Of a stretch of 64,000 nt of DNA, positions 60,031 through 64,000 are shown one piece after another; the first letter of the stretch is position 1, and each line of letters starts with the position of its first letter. Both the position numbers and the translations under genes were made by a program. Under the pieces are notes generated by a model that was given only the letters and a program-made list of their open reading frames with translations, did not search any database and was not told the origin of the DNA. Source of the DNA: Artocarpus heterophyllus (lineage: Eukaryota; Streptophyta; Magnoliopsida; Rosales; Moraceae); assembly GCA_025403435.1 (NCBI GenBank), contig CM046332.1, positions 722,469 through 786,468 on the forward strand, written 5' to 3'.

Positions 60031-62500
60031 GTAACCGTCGCCCTCTTCACGTCTCACCATTTCTCTATAATCAATCATTATTTATAAAATGAGTTTTCCT
60101 AACCATGCTTCTCAAATAACAACAACATGTGTCAAATCATTATGTTTTCTCGTTGTACAATACAGGACGAGTTTCACATTATTGTGTTAAGGTATAATCA
60201 TATACATTCCAAATATCATTTACATATCTTGCAAAGTAAAACAACTAAATTTTAATTCATCAAAGCCTCACAAAAGATGAGTAATAGATTTCTACCTCTT
60301 GGTGAATACCATGCTAATAACTTCTAGCTCACGATATCAAGCTCACCACGTGAGCTCTAAGTGCTTCGTTATCCTACGACACATAAAATTATAATACTTT
60401 AACTCAATTCCTAATCCATAGTCATACGGATTACCATCTCTTCTACTATTCTTATTAGTGTGCCATAATCATTTATATGAAATCCTTGGAACATTTTGTA
60501 ACACAAAACAATGAAAACATATAAATTTTGGACTGTCCGATCAACCTGCTGATTATGGCTACAGAAAAATTTTCATATCAAAATTTTCATAAACTTGTGT
60601 CTGGCTATAGAAAAAAGAACATAATTTTCTTTTTTAAAAATTGCAAAAATTAATGAGGATTTTTTTTTGTTTATTAAGAGTACATTGGGTGTATTAATAG
60701 TCACTCCTTTTCTTTTTCTTTATAGGCAAAGTTCATTACTTAATTCAATAATAAAGAGTGATACAAACCATTACCATAATAAAATTTTGAACTTACAAAT
60801 ATACATTCCATTCTAACATTGATAATAATTAAATTCCTTTTTGCTAAATAACGCATTTTAACATATTATTTACTTTTCAAATACCCTTTTATATAATTCA
60901 CTTTTATATTTTATATAGATTATTAGATTATTTTCATCTTTGTTATTGTGAAGCATAGTACAAAGTAAACCATAAGAATTTTAGTTATAAATCAAATAAT
61001 TTATATTAATTTTGAGTATATATTATGTTTATCTTTGTTATTAAAGGATGTAATACAATGCTAATAATTTGGGTCTTAGGTATAAATAAAATAAAATACT
61101 CATGATGTTTTAATTCAATTTTAAAACATTATCAAAGACTAAATAAAAGGATTTATTTGTCAAATTACTATTATTATATTTCATACCAATAACTAATCAA
61201 ACGTGATAATTATGATTTCAACATTAATTCTAATATAGCCAAATAATAAAATTATAAGGATTAATTACAAAAATTGATCTCAAATTATGACTCTTATAAC
61301 ACTTTACTCCTTGATCTTTAAAATATATCATTTATTCCCTCTGAAAAATAAAACCATTAACAAAATAGTTCTTTTCGTAAGTTAAATTGGCAGAACGACA
61401 CGTGTCAAATATACAATGGTAGTTGTTGAGCAATTCAGTATAAAATTACTCTTATACCCATCAATTGTAATTTGTTTATATAAGTTTTTAAAGAAAAATC
61501 CTAATTTACTTTTAATATGTCTTCCTCAATTAAAAAAAAAAAATCAACAGTTGGTTCGCGTCCATTCCCTAACTTAGGTTAAGTTCCATTCTCCTATGGT
61601 TCCATTCTTCTTCTCTGGAGAAAAAATGGTGGTTGCTTTTAGGATTTGCTCTTTGTTCTTGAAATCAAAGTGGAAATTTTGTCAGGTATCCATTTTCATC
61701 CTTCTATGTTCTGATATTCTCATGGCTCATATGGTGTGCATGGTGCATACAATGCTATATTGGAGGAAAGCATTGTGGGCACCAAGCAATCTAATAAAGA
61801 TTTGTTGAAAGTAGACTTTTCAGGAAAATGTGTAAGCTGTGTTCATGGTACCCAAAAAAAAAAAAAAACAATTGCTAATGCCCAATGGTAGTCGTGGTAG
61901 TATTAATTACTTCCCATTTCTTTTTTTTTTAAATGGATTTTTTCATCATAGGTTTCCAAATTTTTTAACCTTTGCCACTTATGTCTCCATTTTAAGAATT
62001 TAGGCACTTAGGTCTTCAAACTCTTAATTTGTTGGCATTTTATTCCCCACTTTAAGAATTTAGACACTATAAGTTTCTATTTTAAGAATTTGGACATACA
62101 AGTCCTCAAACTATTAATTTATTGGAACCGTTAGTACTCTATTGTTTTTGCTGTTAAATGACATAAGAGATGTCAATATTTTGAGGCTTTTTTTTAATTT
62201 TTTATTTTTCGGTCTTAAAAATGTATTTTTTAATAGAAAGGTCTCCAAAAGCTTTTCTCTCTCTCTCTTTTTGAATTATAACTTTTTTGGTCTAAAATAA
62301 TGCTTAACTATTCTAAAAAAATTTAATTATAATGATTATTGATAAGTAATTGATTATAAAACTGAAAGAAATTCGCAAATGTCATTTAGAAAATTAACTA
62401 TCCATTCCATTTTATTTTAGTTAAGCTGTCCAAATTACAACGATATAACTAAAAACAAACACAACAATTAATTGTCCAATTATATACTATTCTATCTGTT
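60031..62500. other. AT-rich non-genic region
   Basis: The first about 500 bp after G continue LTR-like host DNA (CTCACCACGTGAGCTCTAAG near 60342). Then AT-rich sequence with nothing recognised. Around 61945-62125 a short motif (TTTTAAGAATTTAGGCACTT-like) recurs about four times at irregular spacing. A 70-codon open frame at 61596 has no recognised domain and is not called. Confidence 0.5.
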
Positions 62501-62504
62501 CGGT

Positions 62505-63800
62505 AAAATTCACTAACGCAAGTGCACGTTATCGATCAAGTAATACAATAGTGAGTAAGAGTATCGTCTCACAGGGACTGTTGTATAATAATCTAACTAA
62601 GTACTAAAGTTGGATTAACTCTAGAGTTTATCTAGCTGATCAAATGAAGTTGAGATTGAATAAAATACTGAACTTAAGTACTAAATTAAGAAGAAAAATT
62701 GCAATTAATTTCAAGAGATCTTTCAATAAGACAAGGCGTTAAGGCATTTGATTTACCATAATCACTAGATATGAATTTCATAAAATTATGCAACCTAATT
62801 AACAATACACATGTGATTACGAAAATTCCTAAATTATTTACTATCTTATCTCTAGGTATGACAAATCTACTCAGTTTATTAACTCACTATATCTCTATGT
62901 GAATTTAAATAAATTTGATTGCATTAAGATTCATGAATTTTCCAAGTAAAGTTACACAAATAATATGGTATATCTCTATCCATATTTAATTCATGGTTAT
63001 ATGTTATATGAAGCGTTTGCATAATTCTCCATTCTCAGTTTTGAACATGCACATCAGATCATTTAAATGGTAGCTAATCATTCAAAAGCATTACGCATAA
63101 TAACAAATAACTCACATGAATAAAATCAATTATGGTGCATGAATAAATATGAAATTCACATCGTCATGATTAGGCTACATCATAGCCCTAACTAGGAAAA
63201 TTAGAACATAATTGAAAAAGAAATAAAAACTGAAAATTTAATTGACTCAAACATCAAGAGTTAAGAGAACAAGAAATTTTGTCACCAATCTCTCACTTTT
63301 TACTCCAGAGTGCTTGAAGGCTCCTAAGAAAAGTAAACAACGCTCTGAAAAATAAAAACCAAGATCCTCTTTGACAATTACATCGTTGTCTATTTATACA
63401 ACTCTTAAGTTAACTAAACCCTTATTTCACGTCCAGAAATCACGGTTCAGAATCACCCTCAGCGCCGCGGCCCTCCTTTCCTAGCGCCGCGGCCCTCCTT
63501 TCCTAGCACCGCAATGCTTCTTCTCTTTTTTCCATCGTAGCGCCACGGCGCTCCTTTCCCAGCACCGTGGCGCTGGGTCCCTACCAAGAAATGCTGAGCA
63601 GGCCTAACTTGGGCGCCGCGGCTCTACTTTTTGGGCGCCACGGCGCTTCTCCTCTGCCAACAAGCTTCCAGTTCGTGCTTGATTTTTAATTTTTTCTCCA
63701 ATATTCGTGCTCGTGCTTCCTTTTCTTTCTTTCTTCAACCTATATCAATAAAGGCATATTTCATGAAAAAGTTGGGTGTCAAGTAATTTTTCTCAAAAAC
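62505..63800. repeat. Unclassified dispersed-repeat-like sequence
   Basis: Begins near ATTCACTAACGCAAGTGCAC and ATCGTCTCACAGGGACTGTT, phrases I recognise as recurring in dispersed repeats of many plant genomes, and runs to about 63,800 through a GC-rich minisatellite. I see no coding region, no LTR pair and no clear terminal repeats, so class and borders are uncertain. Confidence 0.4.
63461..63650. repeat. GC-rich minisatellite with GCGCCGCGGC core
   Basis: Two exact 22-bp units (AGCGCCGCGGCCCTCCTTTCC plus T) at 63461-63482 and 63483-63504, then degenerate ones at 63505, 63539, 63561, 63612 and 63635. The core reads nearly the same on both strands (GCGCCGCGGCGC). It stands out in an otherwise AT-rich neighbourhood. 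Confidence 0.85.
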
Positions 63801-64000
63801 ATAGCAGTATTTGTTAATTAAAAGCGGCCAAATAACTCTCTAAACTAGAGTTATCACTAACACATACATTTTATAATCCTCAATTATAATAAATATCTTT
63901 TGGAAAGAAAATTATGTAATTGAATAACTAAGCATTGTTGCATTATAATTATTAAGTTACATCATTACACTTTGGTACCAACTTACTAAAAATAAAATAG
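63801..64000. other. Window edge, AT-rich DNA
   Basis: AT-rich sequence to the end of the window. No gene or repeat boundary recognised. Confidence 0.5.

Noticed and set aside
54571..60200. An outer LTR starting TGTAACACCCC at 54571 and ending near TTTCACA at about 60178, with TTATTGT on both sides
   Set aside because: The flanking match is AT-rich and out of register with a five-base duplication, and the ends do not pair as an LTR. Left as host DNA of unknown type.
61596..61808. 70-codon open frame rich in hydrophobic residues
   Set aside because: No domain, no splice partners identified and no homologue recognised; it lies in AT-rich repeat-like DNA.
1..64000. CRISPR arrays, bacterial operons, rRNA or tRNA genes
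   Set aside because: The window is plant nuclear DNA. The short tandem arrays found belong to LTR elements and minisatellites, and no cloverleaf or rRNA sequence was recognised on reading.

Overview
The window is nuclear DNA of a dicot plant, probably a rosid; I cannot name the genus. The evidence is AT-rich sequence, introns with plant-type GT..AG borders, four split protein genes whose closest remembered relatives are plant proteins, and a dense nest of plant LTR retrotransposons. The recognised genes fill about a fifth of the window. Most of the rest is layered transposon DNA.

Layout. 58-2048 (+) is the 3' end of a CLEC16A/TT9-type gene (six exons visible; the gene starts outside the window). 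6033-10994 (-) is a three-exon SMAX1-LIKE gene of the SMXL4/SMXL5 type, convergent with the first gene. As read, it carries a one-base frameshift before its C-terminal EAR repressor motif. 11,000-15,700 is intergenic, with simple repeats and a possible non-autonomous element. 15,697-37,141 is a nest of LTR sequences. A reverse solo LTR (E, TSD TGAGC) holds a long non-coding LTR-like element (D), which holds a solo LTR (A). Next to it, a broken Athila-like element (5' LTR, tRNA-Asp-type primer site, degenerate gag to about 39,697) holds a solo LTR (B, TSD GAGAC). B holds a second D-type element (C), and C holds a complete but inactivated chromovirus (29,325-35,165).

43,211-47,377 (-) is a small single-pass membrane protein gene of unknown function with a 3.4 kb intron loaded with MITE/MULE-like DNA. 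48,572-51,348 (+) is a complete seven-exon adenine DNA glycosylase (MutY homologue), divergent from the previous gene. 52,113-60,030 carries three more solo LTRs (H, F, G) of the same 2 kb family as A and B. One of these (F) has a 267-bp triplication at its edge. 60,031-64,000 is AT-rich repeat-like sequence ending in a GC-rich minisatellite.

The four genes do not form a functional unit: they belong to endomembrane trafficking, phloem/vascular regulation, an unknown membrane role and base-excision repair. What links the window is its transposon history. Target-site duplications give an order of insertion, solo LTRs show repeated LTR-LTR recombination, and C-to-T type decay marks the youngest complete element. 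The observations I would check first are the SMXL frameshift, the heat-shock-element-like motifs in the chromovirus LTRs, and the long non-coding C/D element family.
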